This document shows, one piece after another, positions 35,411-43,951 of a stretch of 64,000 nt of DNA. The DNA lies in NCBI GenBank assembly GCA_963722815.1, contig CAVROM010000011.1, forward strand, positions 124,001 to 188,000. The letters are read 5' to 3'. A model generated the notes under the pieces. It saw only the letters and a program-made list of their open reading frames with translations, was not told the DNA's origin and made no database searches. Source of the DNA: DASQFQ01 sp963722815. Its GTDB lineage: Bacteria > Actinomycetota > Thermoleophilia > Solirubrobacterales > Solirubrobacteraceae. The translations under genes were made by a program, and so were the position numbers. Within the stretch, counting starts at the first letter, position 1. Each line of letters begins with the position of its first letter.

Positions 35411-36357
35411 GCGATCGACTCCGTCCGGGCGTCGCGCTTCGCCTCGGCGTCCGGGTCGCGCCGGTCGGCCCAGAGCGACGCGGCGATCCCGATCGAGAAG
35501 GCCACGAACACGACCACGAGCGTGAGCTCCGGTCCGACCTTGTAGACGTCCTCGAGCAGCAGCTTGGCCGCCACGAGCGCGAGCACGATTGCGATCGTCT
35601 CGTCGAGGTAGCGGAAGCGCCGGATCAGCCCCTCGACGAGCACGAACAGCGCGCGCAGGCCGAGCAGGGCGAAGATGTTGGCCATCCAGATCAGCACCGA
35701 GTCGCGCGTGATCGCGAACGCGGCCGGGATCGAGTCGACCGCGAACGCGATGTCGGCCGCGACGATCGCCGCCAGGCAGACGAACAGCGGCGTCACGTAG
35801 TTGGTGTGGTCGCGGCGCACGAACAGCCGCTTGCCCTCGAAGTCGCCCGTGACCGGGAACACGCGGCGCACCAGCCGCACGATGAAGTTGCGGTCGGGGT
35901 CGACGTTCTCCTCCACCCCGCGCAGGATCCGGTAGGCGAGGACGAGCAGCAGCACGCCCAGCACGTAGATGAAGAAGTGCAGCTCCTCCAGCAGCGCGAC
36001 GCCGCCGAGGATCGCCCCGCCGCGCAGCACCAGCGCGGCGGCGATGCCGTAGAACAGCAGCCGCGCGCGGTACTCGGTCGGCACCCCGAAGTACGCGAAC
36101 AGCAGGACGAAGACGAACAGGTTGTCGAGCGACAGCGAGCGCTCGACGAAGTACACGGTCGTGTAGGTGACGAAGTCGTCGAGCCCGTGGGTGTCGAGCA
36201 GCAGCAGCGACAGGCCGGCGAGCATCGAGACGATCAGCCAGCCGATGCTCCACACCACGCCCTCGCGGAAGGTCGGCTCGCGGCCGCGCGCGAAGAAGTG
36301 CAGGTCGACCCACAGCAGGAGGACGGTGATCGCCGCCAGCGCGGCCCACGAGAGCAT
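35407..36357 (-). CDS. TerC-family membrane protein (Alx/TerC)
   Basis: A 316-residue protein with seven to nine helices. The TerC signatures YFVERSLSLDNLFVFVLLFAYF (about 68-89) and IAFAVDSIPAAFAITRDSVLIWMANIFALLGLRALF carry the conserved Asp residues in helices. Members export Mn2+ or support metallation of exported proteins. The start overlaps the stop of the Ca2+/H+ antiporter gene (TGATG), so both cation proteins are made together. No yybP-ykoY riboswitch is visible upstream. Confidence 0.94.
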   Translation of the reverse strand: MLSWAALAAITVLLLWVDLHFFARGREPTFREGVVWSIGWLIVSMLAGLSLLLLDTHGLDDFVTYTTVYFVERSLSLDNLFVFVLLFAYFGVPTEYRARLLFYGIAAALVLRGGAILGGVALLEELHFFIYVLGVLLLVLAYRILRGVEENVDPDRNFIVRLVRRVFPVTGDFEGKRLFVRRDHTNYVTPLFVCLAAIVAADIAFAVDSIPAAFAITRDSVLIWMANIFALLGLRALFVLVEGLIRRFRYLDETIAIVLALVAAKLLLEDVYKVGPELTLVVVFVAFSIGIAASLWADRRDPDAEAKRDARTESIA

Positions 36358-37472
36358 CAGCCGACGAAGAAGAAGGTGCAGCCCAGCACAACGTAGACCG
36401 CGAGCAGCTGCGCGCCCTCGAACCACGTCGACTCGCCCTCGTGCGTCACCGCCTGGGCGATCAGCACCGCGAGAAAGATCGCCCCGAGCTCGAGCCCGTT
36501 GAAGACCAGCGACATCGGATACGGCCCGACGAAGAGCGAGATCAGGACCAGGGCGGGCGCCACGAACAGCGCGATCTGCGCGCTCGAGCCGATCGCGATG
36601 TTGACCGACAGGTCCATCTTGTCCTTCATCGCGAAGAAGACGGCGACCCAGTGCTCGGCGGCGTTGCCGACGATCGCCACGACGATGATGCTGACGAAGA
36701 ACGGCGACAGGCCGATCGACTCCGATGCCTCGGTGATCGAGCCGACGAGGATCTCCGACATCACGCCGACCGCGATGCCGGCGATCGCGAGCATGGTCAC
36801 GGCCTTGCGCACCGACCACGGCTCGCCTTCCTCGTCCTCGGCGTAGTGCTCGGGGTTGAACAGGTTGCGGTGGGTCTTGAGCGAGAAGAACAGCCCCGCC
36901 ACGTAGGTGATCAGCAGCACGATCGCGACGGCGACCGAGAGGTGCTCGATGTCGCCGTGGAAGTTGACCCCCTGCGACTCGGGCTTCGGAAGGCCCCCGC
37001 CCGAGACGAGCTGGAAGATCGCCGGCATCGCGAGCGCGGCAGCGGCCAGCAGCAGCATCAGCGCCTGCACGCTCGCGGCGGTGCGGTCGAAGCTCTGGCG
37101 CTCGCGATTCCAGCCGCCGGCCAGCATGGCGGCGCCCATGACCAGCAGGATGTTGCCGAGGATCGAACCGACCAGCGAGGCCTTGACGACCTCCTGGAGC
37201 CCCTCGTGCAGGGCGAACAGCGCGATGATCAGCTCGGGCGCGTTGCCGAAGGTGACGTTGAGCAGGCCGCCGATGCCCGGCCCGGAGCGGTTGGCCAGCT
37301 CGTCGGTCGCCCTGCCCATCAGGGCGGCGGTCGGGATCACCCCGAGCGCGGAGGAGGTGAACACCAGCGCCGCTCCCGTGTGGGCGAGGTCCAGCGCGAT
37401 GGCGATCGGGATGAACGGGACGAGCAGGTACGGCCACCCGTCGCCGCTGAACAGGAAACGGCGCAGCTGCAC
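36357..37472 (-). CDS. calcium/proton exchanger (CaxA/ChaA type)
   Basis: A 371-residue antiporter with eleven or so helices. The two alpha-repeat signatures are GLLNVTFGNAPELIIALFAL (about 68-87) and IIVVAIVGNAAEHWVAVFFA (about 245-264), typical of CAX exchangers; an acidic cytoplasmic loop (AEDEEGEP) lies between them. It should expel Ca2+ in exchange for H+. Start GTG 37472 lies 46 bases from the divergent aldo/keto reductase start. It is translationally coupled to terC. Confidence 0.94.
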   Translation of the reverse strand: MQLRRFLFSGDGWPYLLVPFIPIAIALDLAHTGAALVFTSSALGVIPTAALMGRATDELANRSGPGIGGLLNVTFGNAPELIIALFALHEGLQEVVKASLVGSILGNILLVMGAAMLAGGWNRERQSFDRTAASVQALMLLLAAAALAMPAIFQLVSGGGLPKPESQGVNFHGDIEHLSVAVAIVLLITYVAGLFFSLKTHRNLFNPEHYAEDEEGEPWSVRKAVTMLAIAGIAVGVMSEILVGSITEASESIGLSPFFVSIIVVAIVGNAAEHWVAVFFAMKDKMDLSVNIAIGSSAQIALFVAPALVLISLFVGPYPMSLVFNGLELGAIFLAVLIAQAVTHEGESTWFEGAQLLAVYVVLGCTFFFVG

Positions 37473-37518
37473 TCACTCACCTTACATAAGCGACCGGCCT
37501 CCTAGACTCTCGCCTCTG

Positions 37519-38514
37519 ATGCGGCGTCGCACCTTCGGCAGCACAGACTTCGAGACCTCGGCGGTCGGCTTCGGCACCTGGGCGCTCGGCTCCGACTGGT
37601 GGGGCGAGCACGAGTCGCCGGACGCGCTCGTCGCGCGCGCGCTCGATCTCGGCGTCACGTTCTTCGACACCGGCGACACCTACGGCCAGGGGCTCAACGA
37701 GCAGCTGGTCGGGGACGCGCTCGTGCGCTCCGGCGCCGCCCGCGACAGCTACGAGCTGTCGACCAAGTTCGGCTACGTGCTGGACGCCGACCGCCAGGCC
37801 CACAAGGAGTCCGAGCGCCCGCACGACTGGTCGCCGGAGCACACCCGGCGCGCGCTCGAGGCCTCGCTGCAGCGGCTGCACACCGACTACGTCGATCTCT
37901 ACCAGCTGCACAACCCGCGCATGGACGGGATCGACGCCGATGAGCTCTACGCCGAGCTCGAGGCGCTGAAGGCCGAGGGCAAGATCCGCCACTACGGGAT
38001 CGCGCTGGGACCCAAGATCGGCTGGCGCGACGAGGGCGTGCGCGCGCTCGAGCAGCGCGACGGCCTGACCTCCCTGCAGACGGTCTACAACCTGCTCGAG
38101 CAGGCGCCCGGCACCGAGTTCCTCGAACTCGCCGAGCAGCGCGGCGCCGGCGTCATCGCCCGCGTCCCGACCTCCTCCGGCCTGCTCGAGGGCCACCTCA
38201 CGCCCGACCACACCTTCGAGGGCAACGACCATCGCCGCCACCGGCCGCGCTCATGGCTGATCGAGGGGCTGCAGAAGGTCGACCAGCTCGAGTTCCTGAC
38301 GCGCGACGGCGAGCGCACGCTCGCCCAGGCCGCCTACAAGTACATCCTCGCCCAGCCGGCGATCGGCTGTGTCGTGCACACCGTCAACACCGCCGCGCAG
38401 CTCGAGGAGTGGGCCGCCGCGGGGACGGACGCGGTGCCCGACCTCGACGCGGGCGAGCTCGCGCGCGTCGACGAGCTCTACGCGGCGGGCTTCGGGCTCG
38501 GCGCGCCCGCCTGA
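37519..38514 (+). CDS. aldo/keto reductase
   Basis: A 331-residue NADP-dependent reductase. The catalytic tetrad is visible as Asp and Tyr in FFDTGDTYGQG (about 49-59), Lys in STKFGY (about 82-87) and His in LYQLHNPR (about 131-138). The rest follows the usual barrel, ending with QPAIGCVVHTVNTAAQLEEW. Substrate is not evident. Its 3' end overlaps the converging glutaredoxin-like gene by 37 bases. Confidence 0.93.
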   Translation: MRRRTFGSTDFETSAVGFGTWALGSDWWGEHESPDALVARALDLGVTFFDTGDTYGQGLNEQLVGDALVRSGAARDSYELSTKFGYVLDADRQAHKESERPHDWSPEHTRRALEASLQRLHTDYVDLYQLHNPRMDGIDADELYAELEALKAEGKIRHYGIALGPKIGWRDEGVRALEQRDGLTSLQTVYNLLEQAPGTEFLELAEQRGAGVIARVPTSSGLLEGHLTPDHTFEGNDHRRHRPRSWLIEGLQKVDQLEFLTRDGERTLAQAAYKYILAQPAIGCVVHTVNTAAQLEEWAAAGTDAVPDLDAGELARVDELYAAGFGLGAPA

Positions 38515-38783
38515 GCGGGATTCAGCCGCGCCCAGTCCACGATCGCCTTCACGCCGGCGATCGTCGTGTCGTCGTCGAGGATCAGCACGGGCACGTCGAC
38601 CTTGCCGGTCCGGCGCTTGGCCTCCCTGCGGCCGGGCATGAGGTTGAGCGCGTCGGGCAGGATGCGCCAGCCGTAGGCGCGCTCGACCCGCGGATGGTGG
38701 CCGGCGTTCTCGAGCGCCGTGTGGGCGCGGCCGCACGGATGGCCGCCGGCGCCCCACGTGCCGTAACAGACGAGAAGTCGCAT
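38478..38783 (-). CDS. thioredoxin-fold (glutaredoxin/GST N-terminal-like) protein
   Basis: A 101-residue protein starting MRLLVCYGTWGAGGHPCGRAHTALENAGH, then PDALNLMPGRREAKRRTGKVDVPVLILDDDTTIAGVKAIVDW. The beta-alpha-beta start, the cis-Pro in VPVLIL, and the closing helix match glutaredoxin or GST N-terminal domains. Two Cys (6 and 17) replace a standard CxxC. The partner is unknown. Confidence 0.75.
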   Translation of the reverse strand: MRLLVCYGTWGAGGHPCGRAHTALENAGHHPRVERAYGWRILPDALNLMPGRREAKRRTGKVDVPVLILDDDTTIAGVKAIVDWARLNPAQAGAPSPKPAA

Positions 38784-38794
38784 GCGCGGCGACC

Positions 38795-39169
38795 TTAGCC
38801 GAGCGACGAGCCGGCGAAGAGCAGGAACCAGGCCTCGAACGCGGCGACCGCGAGCACGACCGCCCCGATCACGACGTAGTCGGTGGCGGTCAGCGGCGGC
38901 GCCACGGCGCCCTTGCCGCGGGTGCGCGCGCCGCTCATCGGCTTGAGCCAGCTGGTCTGGCGGCGCTGCAGCTCGCGGCCGCTCGCGCGGGCGTGCGCCT
39001 CCTGAAGCACGCCGAGGAGCTGCAGCAGGAGGAGCGCCGCGACGCCGATCACCAGCGCGACGACGAAGAACGACAGCATCGAGATGCCGGACGCCGGCGC
39101 CACCTTCGAGCCGACCCACAGGCCGAGCAGCGGTGCGCCGGTCCAGATGTTGAGCGTCACCACGCCCAT
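38795..39169 (-). CDS. membrane protein with three helices; start unclear
   Basis: A 124-residue protein from ATG 39169 with hydrophobic segments VVTLNIWTGAPLLGLWVG, MLSFFVVALVIGVAALLLLQLLG and YVVIGAVVLAVAAFEAWFLLFAG, and a basic loop between the last two. The first helix seems to begin before the ATG (RIALVAAMGVV). The only other in-frame start is a TTG inside the palindromic element at 39209-39246, so the true start may have been altered by that insertion. Confidence 0.65.
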   Translation of the reverse strand: MGVVTLNIWTGAPLLGLWVGSKVAPASGISMLSFFVVALVIGVAALLLLQLLGVLQEAHARASGRELQRRQTSWLKPMSGARTRGKGAVAPPLTATDYVVIGAVVLAVAAFEAWFLLFAGSSLG

Positions 39170-39208
39170 GGCGGCGACGAGTGCGATGCGCTTGGTGCGC
39201 GAACCAAG

Positions 39209-39246
39209 CCCCCCGCTAGGCAGCAAGCTGCCTGGCTTGGCGCCTA
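39209..39246. repeat. palindromic element at the 3' end of the lipoprotein gene
   Basis: A solitary copy with C-run, CTAGGCAGCAAGCTGCCTGG stem and GGCTTGGCGCCTA end. The terminal TA(G) supplies the TAG stop of the lipoprotein gene on the minus strand (39244-39246). The distal CTAG found in other copies is here changed. Confidence 0.95.
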
Positions 39247-40326
39247 CCCGGTCAGGAGCTTCTGGCACTCGCGCGCCTTGGCCACGTCGCTGCCGGCGTC
39301 GGTGACGCACTTCGAGTACTTCTCGAGCTTCTGGTTGGACCCGCTGCCGCTCGTGCCCCCGCCGCTGCTGCTGCCGCTGGTGCCGCCGGTCGAGCCGAGG
39401 CCGCCGAGGCCGAGCCCGCCGAACTTGGAGAGCAGCTGGTCGAACGGCTTGGCGCCGGACGGCTCGGAGATCTCCTGATCCTCGTTCAGGTCGGAGATCG
39501 AGAGGTCGAAGTCGACAGTGGCCGAGCCCGCGGAGCCCTTGGGGTCGACGATCCCGAGGGAGACGACCATCCGGCGCAGGATCTTGTCTTCCTTGCCGGT
39601 GTAGATCTCGACCTTCGGGTCCTTGATCGCGTCGGTGACCTGCTTGCGCTGCTCGGCGGTCAGCTGGCTCGGCAGGTTCTGCGTGCCCTGCGCGCCCAGC
39701 TGCTTGACCTTCGACAGCGCGGTGTTGACGTCGTCGAGCAGCTTGTTGACGTCGACGCCGCCGGTGATCTTGATCGTGTCGTCGTCACCGACCTTCGCGT
39801 CGCCCTCGTTCTTGGGGTTGGTCAGCCACTGGCGCGGGTCGAGCCCGAGTGAGGAGAGCGACTGCTGGTTCTTCGACGAGGAGCTGCCGTTCTTCTGCGC
39901 CTGCTCGTAGCCGGCCTTGAACTGCTGGAAGACCTGGTCGGAGACGGCGTAGTCGGTGCCCTGGAAGTTCACGAACCCCTTGGTACCTGTCGAGGTCAGC
40001 CCGGCCTTGATGCTCTGGCCCGCGCCCTCGAAGGCGAAGTCGATGTCGAACTTGGGCAGCTTCTGCTTGCCCTTGGTCTGGAACGGGCCCGAGACGCTGA
40101 TGTTGAGCGGGCCCTGGGTGCTGCTCGTGCCGCCCTTGGCGTCGACCTTCAGCGCCAGGTTCAGCTTGCCGGACTTGACGTCCTTGTTGCCCTTGAAGGT
40201 GTCCTTCAGGAGCGTGTTGACGTCGGTGTCGGATGACGCCTCGTCGCCGCCACCGCCGCAGGCTCCGACGGCCAGCGCGAGCGCCGCAACCAGCGCGAGC
40301 AGGATGGGTTGCAATGACCGAGTCAC
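39244..40326 (-). CDS. exported lipoprotein (LppX/LprG-like layout possible)
   Basis: A 360-residue lipoprotein: from GTG 40326 the signal peptide ends in a lipobox LAVGAC with Cys at about residue 23. The mature part has a beta-rich region of about 230 residues (VNTLLKDTFKGNKDVKSGKLNLALKV..., FDIDFAFEGAGQSIKAGLTS, KGFVNFQGTDYAV), then a Gly/Ser-rich linker and a short end with two Cys (KCVTDAGS...ECQKL). The beta-rich part resembles mycobacterial lipid-binding lipoproteins in outline only. Its TAG stop lies in a palindromic element. Confidence 0.75.
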   Translation of the reverse strand: MTRSLQPILLALVAALALAVGACGGGGDEASSDTDVNTLLKDTFKGNKDVKSGKLNLALKVDAKGGTSSTQGPLNISVSGPFQTKGKQKLPKFDIDFAFEGAGQSIKAGLTSTGTKGFVNFQGTDYAVSDQVFQQFKAGYEQAQKNGSSSSKNQQSLSSLGLDPRQWLTNPKNEGDAKVGDDDTIKITGGVDVNKLLDDVNTALSKVKQLGAQGTQNLPSQLTAEQRKQVTDAIKDPKVEIYTGKEDKILRRMVVSLGIVDPKGSAGSATVDFDLSISDLNEDQEISEPSGAKPFDQLLSKFGGLGLGGLGSTGGTSGSSSGGGTSGSGSNQKLEKYSKCVTDAGSDVAKARECQKLLTG

Positions 40327-40353
40327 CGTGTCGGCGAGCCTAGCATCGGGGAA

Positions 40354-41724
40354 ATGATCTTCAGACGAATTCGGCGTATGACGTATGTGGCGTGTGTTGT
40401 GCTCGCGTTCAGCGGGGCAGCTGCCGAAGGGGCGTCCGCGAAGCCGCGGACGGTCAAGAGCGAGCTCTCGCGGCTCGCCGCCTCCGGGCGCATCACGACC
40501 ACCGAGCGCACGCAGCGGCTGGCGGACTTCAACGCCACCAAGCGCGCCGCCAAGCGGCTCCCGCGCGGCACCACCCGCCGGCGCGAGCTGGACGGCGTGG
40601 TCGGCATCGTGGAGGGCATCGCGGCGCGCCGGAAGCTGAACGGCCCGCGACTCGTGCCGCTGTGGCTGATGCTCGACACCAACCGCGTCTACTGGACGAC
40701 CCACATCACCGGGCCGTCCACGCGCCGGATCTCGTTCTCGGGCTCCCAGCTGGTCTGGCAGTACTTCCCCGGCCAGGGCCTGCAGTTCCACCCGCTCGCC
40801 AACTTCGCGAAGCTCAACGCGCTGTGGTCCTCGAAAAGCAACGCGGCCGCCGGCCAGCTGCTCGACGAGCTGCTGCCGCTGCGCGTCCCGCGCGCCGGAG
40901 GCGTCGCCTGGGAGTACGACTTCGCGTTCGGCGGAGGCCGGCCCCCGTGGGTGTCCGGCATGGCCCAGGGCACCGGCGTGGAGGCGATGTCCCGCGTCGC
41001 CAAGCGGCTCGGTCGCCAGGACGAGGTGCTGCCGATCCTCAAGCAGGCGCTGGGCATTTTCCGGACCAACACGCCGGAAGGCGTGCGCGTGCCGACCAGC
41101 GACGGCCCCGAGTACGCGCTGTACTCGTTCGCGCCTGACCTGCACGTCATCAACGGTTTCCTGCAGGCGCTGATCGGGCTCTACGACCTCGCCAAGTACG
41201 GCGGCGACGCCGACGCCCAGGCGCTCTACGCCGAGGGCGAGCGGGTCGCGCGCCGTGAGGTGCCGAACTACGACACCGGCGCCTGGTCGCTGTACTCGCG
41301 CGGCTCCAGCGAGCACGAGTCCGACCTCTCCTACCACCAGCTGGTGACCTCGTTCCTGCACAACCTGTGCACGCGCACGCAGGAGCCCGTGTACTGCGAC
41401 ACCGAGCTGAAGTTCACCCAGTACCAGATGGAGGCGCCGGTGATCTCGCTGGCGACCGCCACGCTACGCGGCGGCAAGCTCGGCAAGGTGAAGATCCGGC
41501 TGTCGAAGATCTCGCGGGTCGTGCTCCGCTTCTCGCGCAACGGGCGGCCGGTGTACACCAAGCCCGCCGTGGTGGTCGGGCACGGGAAGCCGGCGCTGAG
41601 CTGGCAGGTGCCGCGCAAGGCGGGCGAGTACGACGTCGCGCTGACGGCGACCGACCTGGCGGGGAACGTCGGGACGGCCGAGGGTACGATCGACGTCTTG
41701 AAGCCCAAGAAGCGCGCCCGTTGA
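40354..41724 (+). CDS. D-glucuronyl C5-epimerase C-domain-like secreted protein
   Basis: A 456-residue exported protein (signal peptide about 1-29). The central part matches the alpha/alpha-barrel C-terminal domain of heparan/alginate-type glucuronyl C5-epimerases: VAWEYDFAFGGGRPPWVSGMAQG (about 188-210), DLHVINGFLQALIGLYDLAKYGG, NYDTGAWSLYS and YHQLVTSFLHNL. The last 85 residues form an Ig-like beta domain (VVLRFSRNGRPVYTKPAVVV). It may epimerise or bind uronic-acid polymers of the cell envelope. The ArsA gene begins within its stop codon (TTGA). Confidence 0.8.
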   Translation: MIFRRIRRMTYVACVVLAFSGAAAEGASAKPRTVKSELSRLAASGRITTTERTQRLADFNATKRAAKRLPRGTTRRRELDGVVGIVEGIAARRKLNGPRLVPLWLMLDTNRVYWTTHITGPSTRRISFSGSQLVWQYFPGQGLQFHPLANFAKLNALWSSKSNAAAGQLLDELLPLRVPRAGGVAWEYDFAFGGGRPPWVSGMAQGTGVEAMSRVAKRLGRQDEVLPILKQALGIFRTNTPEGVRVPTSDGPEYALYSFAPDLHVINGFLQALIGLYDLAKYGGDADAQALYAEGERVARREVPNYDTGAWSLYSRGSSEHESDLSYHQLVTSFLHNLCTRTQEPVYCDTELKFTQYQMEAPVISLATATLRGGKLGKVKIRLSKISRVVLRFSRNGRPVYTKPAVVVGHGKPALSWQVPRKAGEYDVALTATDLAGNVGTAEGTIDVLKPKKRAR

Positions 41725-42890
41725 GGCCGCGGACCATCCTCTACACGGGCAAGGGCGGCGTCGGCAAGACGTCGGTCGCCGCTGCCACCGCACGCCGCTG
41801 CGCCGCCGCGGGGAAGCGGACGATCGTGCTCTCGACCGACCCCGCGCACTCGCTCGCGGAGTCGTTGGAAGCACGCGTGGGCTCCGAGCCGACCGACGTC
41901 GGCGGCGGTCTGTGGGCCCAGCAGGTGCAGGCGCAGGACGAGCTGGAGCGCAACTGGTCGGCGGTGCAAGGGTGGCTCGGCGGGCTGTTCGTCGACCAGG
42001 GCGTCGACCGGATCGCGGCCGAGGAGCTGACCGTGCCGCCCGGCGGCGACGAGCTGTTCTCGCTGCTGCAGATCAAGCGCCACGTGGATGAAGGCGGCTG
42101 GGACGTCGTGATCGTCGACTGCGCGCCGACCGGCGAGACGCTGCGGCTGCTCTCGTTCCCCGACGTCGCGCGCTGGTGGCTGGACAAGGTCTTCGGGCGC
42201 GAGCGCGCGCTGCTGGCCGCGGCGCGGCCGCTGGCGAAGACGTTCTTCGACCTCTCGCTGCCCGACGAGCGGGTGTTCGCCGAGGTCCAGCGGCTGGTCG
42301 AGAACCTGATCGCCATGAACGACATCCTGCGCGACCGCGAGGCGGTCTCGATCCGGCTGGTGATGACGCCCGACAAGATGGTCATCGCGGAAGCGATGCG
42401 GACGTTCACCTACCTGTCGCTGTACGGCTACCTGACCGACGCGGTGGTCGTGAACCGCGTCTTCCCGGAGGAGGTCGAGGGCGGCTACTTCGGCGCCTGG
42501 CGGGCGGTCCAGCGCGAGCAGCTCGAGCTCGTGGAGTCGGGCTTCGCGCCCGTGCCCGTGCTGAAGGCGCCCTACTTCGAGCAGGAGGTCGTCGGCGCGG
42601 CGATGCTCGACCGGCTGGGCGAGGCGCTGTTCGAGGGCGACGACGGCAGCGCGCTGCTGCACGACGAGCTCGCCCAGGAGCTGTCGCTCGACGGCGACGG
42701 GGCGCAGCTGCGGCTCGATCTCCCGTTCGCCCAGAAGGGCGACATCTCGCTGAAGAAGATCGGCTTGGAGTTAGTCGTGCGCGTGGATGGGCAGAAACGC
42801 ACGATCATCCTGCCGCCCGCCCTCGCCCCCTACTCGCCGTCGTCGGCCACGTTCGACGACGGCTCGCTGCTGGTGAGCTTCAGTGGCTGA
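41721..42890 (+). CDS. ArsA/GET3-family ATPase
   Basis: A 389-residue ATPase starting at TTG 41721. A deviant Walker A GKGGVGKTSVAAATA (about 10-24), STDPAHSLAESL (switch I, about 40-51), VIVDCAPTGETLRLL (switch II) and a C-terminal HSP20-like beta segment (LVVRVDGQKRTIILPPALAP) are visible. Actinobacterial members are usually not arsenite pumps and come in small membrane-associated clusters. The start overlaps the upstream stop (TTGA) and the end overlaps the next gene by eight bases. Confidence 0.93.
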   Translation: MRPRTILYTGKGGVGKTSVAAATARRCAAAGKRTIVLSTDPAHSLAESLEARVGSEPTDVGGGLWAQQVQAQDELERNWSAVQGWLGGLFVDQGVDRIAAEELTVPPGGDELFSLLQIKRHVDEGGWDVVIVDCAPTGETLRLLSFPDVARWWLDKVFGRERALLAAARPLAKTFFDLSLPDERVFAEVQRLVENLIAMNDILRDREAVSIRLVMTPDKMVIAEAMRTFTYLSLYGYLTDAVVVNRVFPEEVEGGYFGAWRAVQREQLELVESGFAPVPVLKAPYFEQEVVGAAMLDRLGEALFEGDDGSALLHDELAQELSLDGDGAQLRLDLPFAQKGDISLKKIGLELVVRVDGQKRTIILPPALAPYSPSSATFDDGSLLVSFSG

Positions 42891-43239
42891 CGACCCGCTC
42901 TCCCAGATGCGCTCGCAGGTCGACGAGGCCTACGCCGCCGCCGACCGGCTGGTGCGCGAGGCCGAGGCCGCCGCGCGGGCGCGCACCGGCGAGGTGCCGC
43001 CGGCCGGCTACGAGGGCGAGCGGACGAGCGCCGAGCGCTCCGCGTTCGGCGACCTGCAGGCGCTGGCGGGGCTGCTGGAGACGGCGCGCACGTCGGTGCC
43101 GCCCGAGCTGGCGCGCCAGCTCGCGGAGGCCGCGCGCGAGCTGCTGGTGGCGCTGCGCGCGCTGATCGACTGGTGGATCGCGCGGCTGGAGCGCGAGCCC
43201 GACCAGCCGGTCGAGGTGCAGGACATTCCCATCGACTGA
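42883..43239 (+). CDS. small helical protein associated with ArsA
   Basis: A 118-residue helical protein (VADDPLSQMRSQVDEAYAAADRLVREAEAAAR...) beginning at GTG 42883 inside the ArsA gene end. It has amphipathic helices and one Trp-rich segment (LIDWWIARLE). No family is recognised. The overlap suggests it is made with the ATPase and may be its partner. Confidence 0.75.
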   Translation: MADDPLSQMRSQVDEAYAAADRLVREAEAAARARTGEVPPAGYEGERTSAERSAFGDLQALAGLLETARTSVPPELARQLAEAARELLVALRALIDWWIARLEREPDQPVEVQDIPID

Positions 43240-43258
43240 CCGGCATAGACTCGGGGCG

Positions 43259-43924
43259 GTGAACGCCGCCCAGGCCCTTCGCGAGCTGCCGCCGGAGTCG
43301 CGGATGACCGGCGGCGCGGCGGCCGCGCTGATCTTCTCGATGGTGCTGCCCTGGTACCAGGTGGACTCGCTGGGCAAGGACGAGTCGCGCTCGGCGTTCG
43401 CGGTCTTCACATGGGTGGAGGCGGCGATCCTGCTGGTGGCCGCCGCGGTGCTCTACCTGGTGTGGGCGCGCGCGCAGCGGCGGCGCTTCCACCTCCCGGG
43501 CGGCGACGGCTTCGTCGTCTCGCTGGCCGGCGGCTGGGTGCTGGCGCTGCTGATCTGGAGGCTGTTCGACAAGCCCAACATCGGCGGGGCGACCACCACG
43601 GTCGGCATCGACTGGGGCATCTTCGTGGCGCTGCTGGCCGCGGGCGCGCTGGTGGCGGCCGGCGCCCGGGTGCGCGCGGCGGGCCGCCCCGAGCCGGCCA
43701 ACCCGATCGCCGAGGAGACCGAGTGGGAGGTCCCGGAGCGCCGGCCCCGCGAGCGCGCCGGCAACGGCCGCCCGCGCGAGCACACCGAGGTCACTCAGGT
43801 CCTGCGCGAGCGCCCGCCCGCGTGGGAGGGCGACGCGCCCGAGCCGCCGGGGCGGGCGGAACGGCCGTCGCCGCCGGCGGACGACCCCGACGAACCGCCG
43901 CCTCCGCCGGACCGCCTGTTCTGA
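43259..43924 (+). CDS. membrane protein with a Pro-rich cytoplasmic tail
   Basis: A 221-residue protein with four helices (about 19-32, 52-70, 83-100, 119-137), then a charged tail with Glu-Arg and Pro runs (PERRPRERAGNGRPREHTEVTQVLRERPP). It follows the ArsA-linked helical protein by 19 bases. Function is unknown. Confidence 0.75.
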   Translation: MNAAQALRELPPESRMTGGAAAALIFSMVLPWYQVDSLGKDESRSAFAVFTWVEAAILLVAAAVLYLVWARAQRRRFHLPGGDGFVVSLAGGWVLALLIWRLFDKPNIGGATTTVGIDWGIFVALLAAGALVAAGARVRAAGRPEPANPIAEETEWEVPERRPRERAGNGRPREHTEVTQVLRERPPAWEGDAPEPPGRAERPSPPADDPDEPPPPPDRLF

Positions 43925-43951
43925 GGGGCGCATGCCGGGTAGAGGCCTTCC

